Of a stretch of 7,000 bases of DNA, positions 1 through 6,003 are shown piece by piece. The translations under genes were made by a program, and so were the position numbers. Under the pieces are notes generated by a model. The model saw only the letters and a program-made list of their open reading frames with translations, had not been told where the DNA came from and ran no database searches. How positions within the stretch are numbered: position 1 is the stretch's first letter; every line of letters begins with the position of its first letter. The DNA is from Clostridiales bacterium (GTDB taxonomy: Bacteria; Bacillota; Clostridia; Christensenellales; Aristaeellaceae), in contig SFFS01000129.1 of the NCBI GenBank assembly GCA_004557805.1, forward strand, positions 1-7,000. The letters run 5' to 3'.

Positions 1-1
1 C

Positions 2-454
2 CTGCTTTCTACAAAGGGAAGGGCTTCCAGGACCGTGGAGGAGGCTGCGGATTATCTTTCTGTGCTTCTGGATATGAGGCTGATGTCTGCCAGGCGGAAT
101 CCTTTTTTTATCGGACAGGACCCGGTCTGCTTTTTCTTCGAGGAGGAGCCCTTTTATTGCTATATGACCGGGACGGCCCGGGCGGCCAAGGAGACAGAGG
201 AGGTTTCGGGAGATAATTTTGCTTTTTTTGAAGCGGATGACGGAAATTTTACGATTGTGCTTTCCGACGGCATGGGTTCAGGGGAAGAGGCCTGCAGGGA
301 CAGCGAGGCCGTGGCGGATATGACGGAAACCATGCTGGAAGCGGGGCTGCCGCTGGAAATGGCGGTGCAGCTTGTGAACAGCGCGGTGGCCAGCGAAGGG
401 AAGGAAGGGAATATGCCCACGCTGGATCTGTGCAGTGTGGATCTGTATGAGGGA
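2..454 (+). other. SpoIIE-type PP2C phosphatase domain fragment
   Basis: This part holds the SpoIIE-specific signature (TGTARAAKE / EVSGDNF / LSDGMGSGE), not the GDxRxxNEDA motif of the PrpC phosphatases that often neighbour rsgA, so it is not a remnant of prpC. In SpoIIE the domain dephosphorylates SpoIIAA to activate sigma-F in the forespore. Related domains occur in other sporulation and stress phosphatases, so spoIIE itself is likely but not certain, because the membrane region lies outside the window. Its codons differ from the rest of the window: of 7 Arg codons 5 are AGG, 2 CGG and none CGC, and only 1 of 12 Gly codons is GGC. The right boundary is approximate. Confidence 0.7.
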
Positions 455-607
455 AGCTGCCGGTTCGAGCCGTGCCTGCACGACCGGGAGCCGGGCTGCG
501 CTGTGCACGCCGCGGCGGAAGCGGGAGAAATCAGCGCGGAGCGCTGGGAGAGATACAAAACGCTGCTTGCGGGGGTCCGCGAGGCGTGGAAAAATCGATA
601 TCATTAA
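2..607 (+). CDS. SpoIIE-like phosphatase domain fused in frame to RsgA C-terminal tail (5' partial, chimeric)
   Basis: The frame is open to the left edge, so the protein is truncated at its N-terminus; GTG at 35 is only the first internal start-like codon and has no convincing ribosome binding site. Residues about 58-150 (numbered from base 2) match the SpoIIE PP2C Ser/Thr phosphatase core: TGTARAAKE, then EVSGDNF, then LSDGMGSGEEA with the metal-binding Asp, and finally PTLDLCSVDLYEG. The homology then stops, so the last PP2C strands and the distal metal Asp are missing. From about residue 152 the protein is instead the tail of RsgA, the circularly permuted GTPase of 30S maturation, with its zinc motif C-x4-C-x-H-x5-C (SCRFEPCLHDREPGCAV) and terminal helix. 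The RsgA OB-fold and GTPase domains are absent. The stop lies 16 bases before rpe, the normal rsgA-rpe arrangement. A working enzyme of either kind is unlikely. This is probably a recombination scar or an assembly chimera. Confidence 0.8.
   Translation: MLSTKGRASRTVEEAADYLSVLLDMRLMSARRNPFFIGQDPVCFFFEEEPFYCYMTGTARAAKETEEVSGDNFAFFEADDGNFTIVLSDGMGSGEEACRDSEAVADMTETMLEAGLPLEMAVQLVNSAVASEGKEGNMPTLDLCSVDLYEGSCRFEPCLHDREPGCAVHAAAEAGEISAERWERYKTLLAGVREAWKNRYH
446..607 (+). pseudogene. rsgA: 3' end of rsgA (ribosome small-subunit GTPase), zinc-binding tail only
   Basis: The encoded segment carries the RsgA zinc knuckle (Cys codons at 458, 473 and 497, His codon at 479; spacing C-x4-C-x-H-x5-C) followed by the family's C-terminal helix, which resembles the end of Bacillus YloQ/RsgA. 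In a complete RsgA of about 290-300 residues this is only the last 50 or so; the G-motifs needed for GTP binding are not present upstream. The position immediately before rpe is what is seen for rsgA in many Firmicutes. The exact left boundary is uncertain because both parent families could encode a YEGSCRF-like segment at the junction. Confidence 0.72.
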
Positions 608-610
608 GAC

Positions 611-618
611 GGGAGGAG
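611..618 (+). promoter_or_regulatory. Ribosome binding site of rpe
   Basis: GGGAGGAG, with the GGAGG core ending 7 bases before ATG 624. It fixes the rpe start at 624 even though the frame stays open further upstream, through the rsgA tail. Confidence 0.85.
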
Positions 619-623
619 ACAAA

Positions 624-1277
624 ATGGAACGGAAAATTCAGGTTGCGCCGTCGCTTCTCAGCTGCGATTTCGGACATATGGCCGAGGATATCGCTTCGCT
701 GGAAAAGGCGGGCGCGGATATCCTGCATGTGGATGTGATGGACGGCATGTTCGTGCCGAACATCTCCTTCGGCCAGCCGCTCGTGAAGACCATGCGCGCG
801 CTGACGGAGCTGCCGCTGGACGTGCATATGATGGTGCAGAACCCCGAGCGCTACCTCGACGAAATGGCCGCCTGCGGCGCGGACATCATCACCGTGCATT
901 TCGAGGCCACGCCGCACGCGCACCGCTGCCTGCAGCGCATTCGCGAGCTGGGCAAAATTCCGGGAATCGCCATCAATCCCGGCACATCGCCGGAAGCGAT
1001 TCGCTATCTGCTGGGCGACGCCGGCCTTGTGCTCGTGATGACGGTCAACCCCGGCTTCGGCGGGCAGAAGCTGATCCCCTCGGCGCTGGAGAAGGTGCGC
1101 GAGGTTCGCAGAATGCTCGACGAAACCGGCAGCAGCGCGATTCTGGAGGTGGACGGCGGCGTGACGGCCGAAAACGCGCGTCTCTATACCGAGCCCGGCG
1201 CGACGCTGCTGGTGAGCGGCACCGGCGTTTTCAAGGCGGCGGACAGGGCTGCGGCCATTGCGAAGATGAAGGCTTAA
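624..1277 (+). CDS. rpe: Ribulose-phosphate 3-epimerase
   Basis: This 217-residue protein has the usual length for Rpe, a TIM-barrel enzyme that interconverts D-ribulose 5-phosphate and D-xylulose 5-phosphate in the non-oxidative pentose phosphate pathway (cytosol). Motifs appear in family order: APSLLSCDF at residues 8-16, HVDVMDGMFVPN at 35-46, DVHMMV at 66-71, MTVNPGFGGQ in the middle, EVDGGV around 175-180, and a phosphate-binding VSGTGVF near the end. The expected metal and catalytic residues His35, Asp37, His68 and Asp177 are all there. The ATG at 624 has an ideal ribosome binding site and gives a standard N-terminus. It follows the rsgA tail by 16 bases, so it probably shares the rsgA transcript; no separate promoter was found. 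In many Firmicutes thiN follows; here a hairpin and convergent genes follow instead. Confidence 0.97.
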   Translation: MERKIQVAPSLLSCDFGHMAEDIASLEKAGADILHVDVMDGMFVPNISFGQPLVKTMRALTELPLDVHMMVQNPERYLDEMAACGADIITVHFEATPHAHRCLQRIRELGKIPGIAINPGTSPEAIRYLLGDAGLVLVMTVNPGFGGQKLIPSALEKVREVRRMLDETGSSAILEVDGGVTAENARLYTEPGATLLVSGTGVFKAADRAAAIAKMKA

Positions 1278-1301
1278 AGGGCGCTGGCGCGCCGCAGAAA
1301 A

Positions 1302-1337
1302 AAGCCGTCCGGAAGGCGCGAACCCTCCGGACGGCTT
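1302..1337. terminator. Bidirectional intrinsic terminator between convergent genes
   Basis: A perfect 12-bp inverted repeat (AAGCCGTCCGGA at 1302-1313, TCCGGACGGCTT at 1326-1337) lies between the rpe stop and the stop of the minus-strand DUF454 gene. Read on the minus strand the stem is followed by a run of six T (TTTTTTCTG), a textbook terminator. On the plus strand the tail is the weaker TTCTTG. It therefore probably ends both transcripts, more efficiently on the minus strand. Confidence 0.85.
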
Positions 1338-1348
1338 CTTGTATGCAG

Positions 1349-1720
1349 CTATCTGTCCGCAGCTTTGACCGTGCGGATACGGAAGCGGAAATAGTACAGT
1401 TCAAACAGCGCCAGCGCGGCGAGAATCGCGCGCACCCACCAGACGGAAATCTTCCAGAAGGAAACGCCCATCGCCGCAAAGCTGACGGCCAGGATGCACA
1501 GCTTTCCGCGCAGCGTCATCGAGCGGTGCGCGAGAAAATTCTCAAGGTAGCGGTGATACAGCTTCGTGCCGCGGAACCACGCGTCGAACCGTGGGCTGCT
1601 GCGCGCAAAAAAGAAAGAGGCCAGCAGCAGGAACGGGGTCGTGGGCAGCACGGGCAAAAACGCGCCCAGCGCGCCCAGCCCCATGAAAAGCATGCCGGCA
1701 GCCAGTGAAATCCATCGCAT
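1349..1720 (-). CDS. YbaN family (DUF454) small inner-membrane protein
   Basis: This 123-residue protein is recognised as DUF454/YbaN by its conserved N-terminal half: GALGAFLPVLPTTPFLLLA (about residues 16-34) runs into SFFFARSSPRF and then WFRGTKLYHRYLENF (about 48-62). Hydrophobic segments lie at about 3-37 (one or two passes) and about 74-110, with a basic C-terminus. The length is typical of the family. No biochemical function is established for it; it is predicted to sit in the cytoplasmic membrane. The start at 1720 gives the usual short N-terminus before the first membrane segment, although only a weak GAG ribosome binding site precedes it. It lies 86 bases downstream of the COG2426 gene on the same strand, with a promoter of its own in the gap and the shared terminator after it. 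Confidence 0.9.
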   Translation of the reverse strand: MRWISLAAGMLFMGLGALGAFLPVLPTTPFLLLASFFFARSSPRFDAWFRGTKLYHRYLENFLAHRSMTLRGKLCILAVSFAAMGVSFWKISVWWVRAILAALALFELYYFRFRIRTVKAADR

Positions 1721-1759
1721 AGCATCAGCTCGTTTCTAATCGTAAATCAGACGGTTTCA

Positions 1760-1788
1760 AGTATAAAACCCGCGCGTCCGCCATGCAA
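1760..1788 (-). promoter_or_regulatory. Predicted sigma-A promoter of the DUF454 gene
   Basis: On the minus strand, TTGCAT (-35, bases 1783-1788) and TATACT (-10, bases 1760-1765) are separated by exactly 17 bases. The -10 differs from consensus at one base; the -35 matches only TTG. Transcription would start near 1753, leaving a leader of about 33 bases before ATG 1720. Confidence 0.55.
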
Positions 1789-1806
1789 GTGAACAAACTG
1801 TAAACA

Positions 1807-2271
1807 TTACGTCAGCGCCCAGATGGCCGAATAGCTCACGCCCGTCACGATCAGCCCGGCCAGAATCAGGCCGAGGAAAATCGCCGGAAGCGCGCGTTTG
1901 AGCGGCATCTCCAGCACGGCGGCAACGAGCGAACCCGTCCACGCGCCGGTGCCCGGCAGCGGGATGCCTACGAAGAGCATGATCCCCAGAAATTGGAACT
2001 TCCCAATGTTTTTTGCTTTTGCGACGGCCCGGTTCTGCACGAAGTCCGTGAATTTGCGCATAAACGTAAACGTTTTAGACAGCCATTTGAGCAGCCTCTG
2101 CGCAAACAGGATGATGAGCGGAACGGGCAATACGTTGCCGATGATCGCCAGCACCAGCGCTTCCCAGTAGTCCAGCCCGCCCGCGAGGCCCACGGGAATC
2201 GCGCCGCGCAGCTCGATGACGGGCACCATGGCGATCAGCAGCGTTCTCAGCGCCGCTTTGGAAAAAATCAT
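1807..2271 (-). CDS. COG2426 'small multi-drug export' family membrane protein
   Basis: This 154-residue, highly hydrophobic protein matches the PF06695/COG2426 family. Diagnostic segments are PVIELRGAIPVGLA at about residues 17-30, GNVLPVPLIILF at 45-56, and GIPLPGTGAWTGSLVA at 102-117, a glycine/proline-rich stretch that may form a re-entrant loop. A basic linker (about 62-91) lies between the membrane halves. The 'multidrug export' label in databases is weakly supported; structure predictions have linked the family to the DedA/VTT fold, so a transport or lipid-related role is equally possible. I chose ATG at 2271 over ATG at 2304: GGGGAGGAG directly precedes 2271, nothing precedes 2304, and the predicted transcription start (about 2301) lies downstream of the 2304 codon. 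Confidence 0.88.
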   Translation of the reverse strand: MIFSKAALRTLLIAMVPVIELRGAIPVGLAGGLDYWEALVLAIIGNVLPVPLIILFAQRLLKWLSKTFTFMRKFTDFVQNRAVAKAKNIGKFQFLGIMLFVGIPLPGTGAWTGSLVAAVLEMPLKRALPAIFLGLILAGLIVTGVSYSAIWALT

Positions 2272-2273
2272 TT

Positions 2274-2282
2274 CTCCTCCCC
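2274..2282 (-). promoter_or_regulatory. Ribosome binding site deciding the start of the COG2426 gene
   Basis: The minus strand reads GGGGAGGAG just before ATG 2271. The spacing is short but the match is strong, and it supports the shorter protein over a start 33 bases upstream. Confidence 0.7.
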
Positions 2283-2289
2283 AATCTCC

Positions 2290-2317
2290 TTGAAGTTTTT
2301 CCATTGTATGATAAAAT
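2290..2317 (+). promoter_or_regulatory. Probable promoter of the ABC exporter operon
   Basis: TTGAAG at 2290-2295 and TAAAAT at 2312-2317 are 16 bases apart, with a transcription start expected near 2323 and a leader of about 25 bases. The match is weaker than for the minus-strand promoter. The two -10 boxes overlap by two bases, so the two promoters probably compete. Confidence 0.5.
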
Positions 2318-2336
2318 AAAGCGATATTTCTGTCAA
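2308..2336 (-). promoter_or_regulatory. Sigma-A promoter of the COG2426 gene
   Basis: On the minus strand a consensus TTGACA (-35, bases 2331-2336) and TATCAT (-10, bases 2308-2313) are 17 bases apart. Transcription should begin near 2301, giving a leader of about 30 bases with the ribosome binding site inside it. Confidence 0.75.
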
Positions 2337-2337
2337 T

Positions 2338-2342
2338 GGAGG
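2338..2342 (+). promoter_or_regulatory. Ribosome binding site supporting GTG start at 2348
   Basis: GGAGG lies 5 bases before GTG 2348. It overlaps the ATG at 2336, which has no ribosome binding site of its own. Starting at 2348 gives MKKLLRYLRPYR, the usual N-terminus of this exporter class. Confidence 0.75.
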
Positions 2343-2347
2343 TTTCC

Positions 2348-4087
2348 GTGAAAAAGCTTCTCAGATATTTGCGGCCCTACCGCATGCAGACCGTGCTGGC
2401 GCCGCTGTTCAAGCTGCTCGAGGCGGCGATGGAGCTGCTCGTGCCGCTTCTGATGGCCGCAATCATCGATAGGGGCGTTGGAAACGCCGATAAATCATAC
2501 GTTCTGCGCATGAGCGCCGTCGTGGCCGGGCTGGGCGCGGCGGGGCTTGTTTTCTCCATCACCGCGCAGTTTTTCGCCGCGCAGGCGGCGACGGGCTTTT
2601 CGGCCGATATTCGCGCGGCGCTGTTCCGCCATTTGCAGAAGCTGCCGCACGAGCAGCTCGACAGGCAGGGCGCGCCCACGCTCATCACGCGCATGACGGC
2701 CGACGCGCAGCAGGTTGAATCGGGACTGAACCTGACGCTGCGCCTGGCGCTGCGCTCGCCGTTCGTGGTGTTCGGCGCGGTGGCGATGGCGCTGCTTGTC
2801 GACGGCAGGGCCGGACTGATCTTCGTGGCGGCGCTGCCGGTGCTGACGTTCGTCGTTATCGGCGTTATGCTGCTGACCACGCCCCGCTACAAGCGCATCC
2901 AGCGCGGGCTCGACGGCCTGCTCGGCCGTACGCGCGACAACCTCGAGGGCGGCCGCGTGCTGCGCGCCTTCGCGCAGGAGGATGCGGAAATTTCCGCCTT
3001 CACGCGCGAGAACGAGGCGCTCTCGGCGCTTCAGCGCCGCACGGGACGCATTGCGGCGCTGTCCAACTCCATGACGGGCGCGCTGGTAAATCTCGCCATC
3101 GCGGCGGTGCTGTGGAGCGGCGCGCTGCGCGTGGATTGCGGCGCGTTGACGCAGGGCCAGGTGGTGGCGCTGGTCAACTATATGTCGCAGATTCTCGTCG
3201 AGCTGGTGAAGCTGGCGAACCTCGTTGTTTCCATTTCCAAGGCGATGGCGTGCGGCAGCCGCATCGAATCGCTGCTGGAACTGGAAACCGGCATGCCGCA
3301 GGCCGAAAAGCCGCTCGCTCCCGCCCCCACAGAGGAAACCGTGCGCTTCGACCATGTGACGTTCGCCTATCCGGGCGCGGGCGCGCCGTCGCTTTCCGAC
3401 GTGACGTTCACCGCGCGGCGCGGCGACACCATCGGCGTGATCGGCGGCACGGGCAGCGGCAAATCGTCGCTGATCGGGCTGATTCCGCGCTTTTACGACG
3501 TGACGGCCGGCCGCGTGCTGGTCGACGGCGTGGACGTGCGCGATTGGGATATTGAGGCGCTGCGCAGGCGCATCGGCTTTACGCCGCAGCATACCGCGCT
3601 GCTGCGCGGCAGTCTGCGCGAAAACCTCTCCTGGCGCGATGAAGCCGCGACCGACGCGGATCTTCGCGCCGCGCTCGAGGCCGCGCAGGCGCTGCCGTTT
3701 GTCGAGCAGAAGCCCGAGGGGCTCGACATGCAGGTCGAGCAGAACGGCCGCAACTTCTCCGGCGGACAGCGCCAGCGCCTGACGATCGCCCGCGCGCTCG
3801 TGGGCAGGCCTGAAATTCTCATTCTCGACGACAGCGCGTCCGCGCTGGACTTTGCAACCGAGCGCGATCTGCGCCATGCGCTTTCCGGCCTGACCGATAC
3901 GACCGTGTTTATTGTCTCCCAGCGCGCGGCGTCCGTGCGTGCGGCGAATCGGATCGTCGTGCTCGACGACGGCGCGGTGTGCGGTCTGGGCACACATGAA
4001 GAGCTGATGCGTTCCTGCCCGGTCTATCAGGAGATATACTATTCGCAGTTCCCGGACGAAAAGCCGAAAGGGGGCGCGCAGGCATGA
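2348..4087 (+). CDS. ABC exporter half-transporter, degenerate-ATPase subunit (BmrC/LmrC/TM287-like)
   Basis: This is a 579-residue half-transporter with an N-terminal six-helix exporter domain (about residues 10-300) and a C-terminal nucleotide-binding domain (about 330-575). Walker A is GGTGSGKS at 366-373 (Lys372), the Q-loop reads TPQHTALLRGS, the signature is FSGGQ at 470-474, and Walker B is ILILDD at 490-495. Position 495, normally the catalytic Glu, is Asp, and the switch His is Gln525 (VSQR). These changes mark the non-hydrolysing side of heterodimeric exporters such as BmrCD, LmrCD and TM287/288. The next gene overlaps by ATGA and supplies the partner. The GTG start at 2348 is preferred over ATG 2336, which would add four residues. 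The substrate cannot be read from the sequence; drugs, lipids or peptides are all possible. No regulator gene is adjacent. Confidence 0.93.
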   Translation: MKKLLRYLRPYRMQTVLAPLFKLLEAAMELLVPLLMAAIIDRGVGNADKSYVLRMSAVVAGLGAAGLVFSITAQFFAAQAATGFSADIRAALFRHLQKLPHEQLDRQGAPTLITRMTADAQQVESGLNLTLRLALRSPFVVFGAVAMALLVDGRAGLIFVAALPVLTFVVIGVMLLTTPRYKRIQRGLDGLLGRTRDNLEGGRVLRAFAQEDAEISAFTRENEALSALQRRTGRIAALSNSMTGALVNLAIAAVLWSGALRVDCGALTQGQVVALVNYMSQILVELVKLANLVVSISKAMACGSRIESLLELETGMPQAEKPLAPAPTEETVRFDHVTFAYPGAGAPSLSDVTFTARRGDTIGVIGGTGSGKSSLIGLIPRFYDVTAGRVLVDGVDVRDWDIEALRRRIGFTPQHTALLRGSLRENLSWRDEAATDADLRAALEAAQALPFVEQKPEGLDMQVEQNGRNFSGGQRQRLTIARALVGRPEILILDDSASALDFATERDLRHALSGLTDTTVFIVSQRAASVRAANRIVVLDDGAVCGLGTHEELMRSCPVYQEIYYSQFPDEKPKGGAQA

Positions 4088-5823
4088 AAACAAAGAAACA
4101 GCAGACTCTGCGGCGCGTGCTCGCGCGCATCAGCCGTTTCCGCGCGCCGCTGGCGGCGGCGCTGGTGCTGGCCGCGCTGTCGGTGGCGAGCGCACTGTAT
4201 ATTCCGGTGCTGACGGGCCGGGCGGTGGATCACATCATCGCGGCGGGCCGCGTGAACTTTGCGGCGCTGAAGAGCGTGCTGATGCTGATTGCGGCGGCGG
4301 CCGTGCTCGGCGCGCTGACGCAGTGGGGAATGAGCGCGCTGTGCTCGTCGATCACCGCGGACGTTATCCGCGATCTGCGCGACGACGCGTTCCGTAAGCT
4401 GGAACGCCTGCCGCTGAAAACGCTTGATAACCGGCCCTACGGCGAGGTGGTCAGCCGCGTTATTTCCGATGCGGAGCGCCTGTCCGACGGTCTGCTGCTG
4501 GGGTTCACCGAGCTGTTCTCCGGCGTGCTGACCATCCTGGGCACGCTGGGCTTCATGCTCAGCCAGAGCGTGACGATCACGCTGGTGGTGGTGCTCCTGA
4601 CGCCCGTATCGCTCGTGGCGGCGGCGTTCATCGCCCGGCGCACGCACGGCATGTTCGCGCTTCAGGCGCAGACGCGCGCCGAGCAGACCGCGCTGGTCGA
4701 CGAGGCCGTGACGCACACGAAGCTTTCGCAGGCCTTCTGCCGCGAGGACGCGCTTACGGACAAGTTCGATGAAGTCAACGCCCGCCTGCGCAGGCATTCG
4801 CTGCGTGCGATCTTCTATTCGTCCATCACCAATCCGGCCACGCGGTTCGTCAACGCGCTCGTCTACGCAGGCGTGGGCGTGACGGGCGCGCTGTCGGCCA
4901 TCAGCGGCCGCATCAGCGTGGGCACGCTCTCGTGCTTCCTGAGCTACGCGCGGCAGTACACCAAGCCGTTTAACGATATTTCCGGCGTGGTAGCCGAAAT
5001 GCAGGGCGCGCTCGCGTGCGCCGAGCGGCTGTTCGAACTGCTCGACGAAGAAGAACAGCCCGCCGAGCCAAAGGACGCGGCTGTGCTTTCCGCCGCGCAG
5101 GGCGCGGTAAAACTCGACGGCGTATCCTTCTCCTACGTGCCCGACCGCCCGCTGATCGAAGGCTTCAGCCTAGACGTGAAGCCCGGCCAGCACATCGCGC
5201 TCGTCGGCCCGACGGGCTGCGGCAAGACGACGCTGATTAACCTGCTGATGCGCTTCTACGATGTGGATAAAGGCGCCATTTCCGTCGACGGGCACGATAT
5301 CCGCACCCTCACGCGCAGGAGCTTGCGCCGCAGCTACGGCATGGTTTTGCAGGATACGTGGATCCGCGACGCGACGGTGCGCGAAAACATCGCCATCGGA
5401 AAGCCCGACGCGACCGGCGAGGAAATTGAGGCCGCAGCGAAGGCCGCGGGCGCGCACGGGTTCATCCGCCGCCTGCCGCAGGGATACGACACCGTGCTCA
5501 AGAGCGGCGGCGGTCTTTCGCAGGGACAGAAGCAGCTGCTGTGCATCGCGCGCGTAATGCTGTGCCTGCCGCCGATGCTGATCCTCGACGAAGCGACCAG
5601 CTCCATCGATACGCGCACCGAAGAGAAGATTTCGCACGCGTTCGACGCGCTGACGCGCGGTAAGACGAGCTTTATCGTGGCGCACCGGCTTTCGACCATT
5701 CGCAGCGCCGATCTGATCCTCGTCATGCGCGACGGCCACATCGTCGAAACCGGCACGCACGACGAACTGCTGCAGCGGGGCGGGTTCTATGCGAAACTGT
5801 ATAACGCCCAGTTCGAGGGATAA
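4084..5823 (+). CDS. ABC exporter half-transporter, catalytic subunit (BmrD/LmrD/TM288-like)
   Basis: This 579-residue protein has the same six-helix membrane domain plus nucleotide-binding domain layout. Walker A is GPTGCGKT at 375-382 (Lys381), the Q-loop is VLQDTWIRDATVREN, Walker B is MLILDE with Asp502 and catalytic Glu503, and the switch is AHR with His534. All of these are intact. The signature is LSQGQ at 478-482 instead of LSGGQ. This motif faces the Walker motifs of the partner, so all deviations of both proteins fall in one composite site. The other site, formed by this Walker A/B and the partner's FSGGQ, is intact and should drive transport. It overlaps the first gene by four bases (ATGA), which implies coupled translation and equal amounts; the ribosome binding site (AGGGGG near 4068) is only moderate. 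A strong hairpin follows the stop. Confidence 0.94.
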   Translation: MKTKKQQTLRRVLARISRFRAPLAAALVLAALSVASALYIPVLTGRAVDHIIAAGRVNFAALKSVLMLIAAAAVLGALTQWGMSALCSSITADVIRDLRDDAFRKLERLPLKTLDNRPYGEVVSRVISDAERLSDGLLLGFTELFSGVLTILGTLGFMLSQSVTITLVVVLLTPVSLVAAAFIARRTHGMFALQAQTRAEQTALVDEAVTHTKLSQAFCREDALTDKFDEVNARLRRHSLRAIFYSSITNPATRFVNALVYAGVGVTGALSAISGRISVGTLSCFLSYARQYTKPFNDISGVVAEMQGALACAERLFELLDEEEQPAEPKDAAVLSAAQGAVKLDGVSFSYVPDRPLIEGFSLDVKPGQHIALVGPTGCGKTTLINLLMRFYDVDKGAISVDGHDIRTLTRRSLRRSYGMVLQDTWIRDATVRENIAIGKPDATGEEIEAAAKAAGAHGFIRRLPQGYDTVLKSGGGLSQGQKQLLCIARVMLCLPPMLILDEATSSIDTRTEEKISHAFDALTRGKTSFIVAHRLSTIRSADLILVMRDGHIVETGTHDELLQRGGFYAKLYNAQFEG

Positions 5824-5841
5824 AAGAGAAAATGAATCGGG

Positions 5842-5876
5842 GCCGGGGCTTTCTTTCAAGGAAAGAAGGCCCCGGC
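5842..5876 (+). terminator. Terminator of the ABC exporter operon
   Basis: A 16-bp inverted repeat (5842-5857 with 5861-5876, one G-U pair in RNA) closes on a 3-base AAG loop, starting 18 bases after the stop codon. The tail (TGCGTTTAT) is poor in T, so release may be less complete than the very stable stem suggests. No minus-strand gene ends here. Confidence 0.75.
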
Positions 5877-5913
5877 TGCGTTTATAAAAACAAAGAGAAT
5901 CTTTTTTGCCTGT

Positions 5914-5937
5914 GAAACGCATATTTTTTGGCGTTTC
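5914..5937. repeat. Short inverted repeat upstream of the purA promoter
   Basis: GAAACGC (5914-5920) and GCGTTTC (5931-5937) form a perfect 7-bp inverted repeat around a 10-base AT-rich centre, ending 3 bases before the -35 box. It could be an operator-like site or a chance hairpin. It does not resemble the Bacillus PurBox. Confidence 0.35.
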
Positions 5938-5940
5938 CCC

Positions 5941-5969
5941 TTGACACGAAAAACCTTGCAGCGTATTAT
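5941..5969 (+). promoter_or_regulatory. Sigma-A promoter of purA
   Basis: A perfect TTGACA at 5941-5946 and TATTAT at 5964-5969 are separated by 17 bases. Transcription should start near 5976, giving a leader of about 28 bases, too short for a riboswitch. The ribosome binding site AAAGGGGG (5986-5993) lies 10 bases before the ATG. Confidence 0.88.
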
Positions 5970-6003
5970 AAATCGTTGTTTTCCGAAAGGGGGAAAAACT
6001 GCT

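Noticed and set aside
2..454. Identity as PrpC, the phosphatase usually found in the prpC-prkC-rsgA-rpe cluster
   Set aside because: The motifs are SpoIIE-type (TGTARAAKE, SGDNF, SDGMGSGE), and no prkC kinase sequence lies between this part and the rsgA tail.
435..623. N-terminal extension of rpe from ATG 435
   Set aside because: It would overlap the rsgA tail in another frame and add 63 residues absent from the Rpe family; ATG 624 has an ideal ribosome binding site.
1343..1708. Plus-strand frame opposite the DUF454 gene
   Set aside because: It is Arg/Gln/Ala-rich with no motif, and the minus strand clearly encodes a DUF454 protein with its own promoter and terminator.
2495..4093. 532-codon open frame on the minus strand opposite the first ABC gene
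   Set aside because: It is rich in Arg, His and Gln with no recognisable motif, and lies fully antisense to a clear ABC exporter; long antisense frames are expected in GC-rich coding DNA.
5877..6003. Riboswitch or attenuator ahead of purA
   Set aside because: The predicted transcript leader is only about 28 bases; the hairpins here lie upstream of the promoter.
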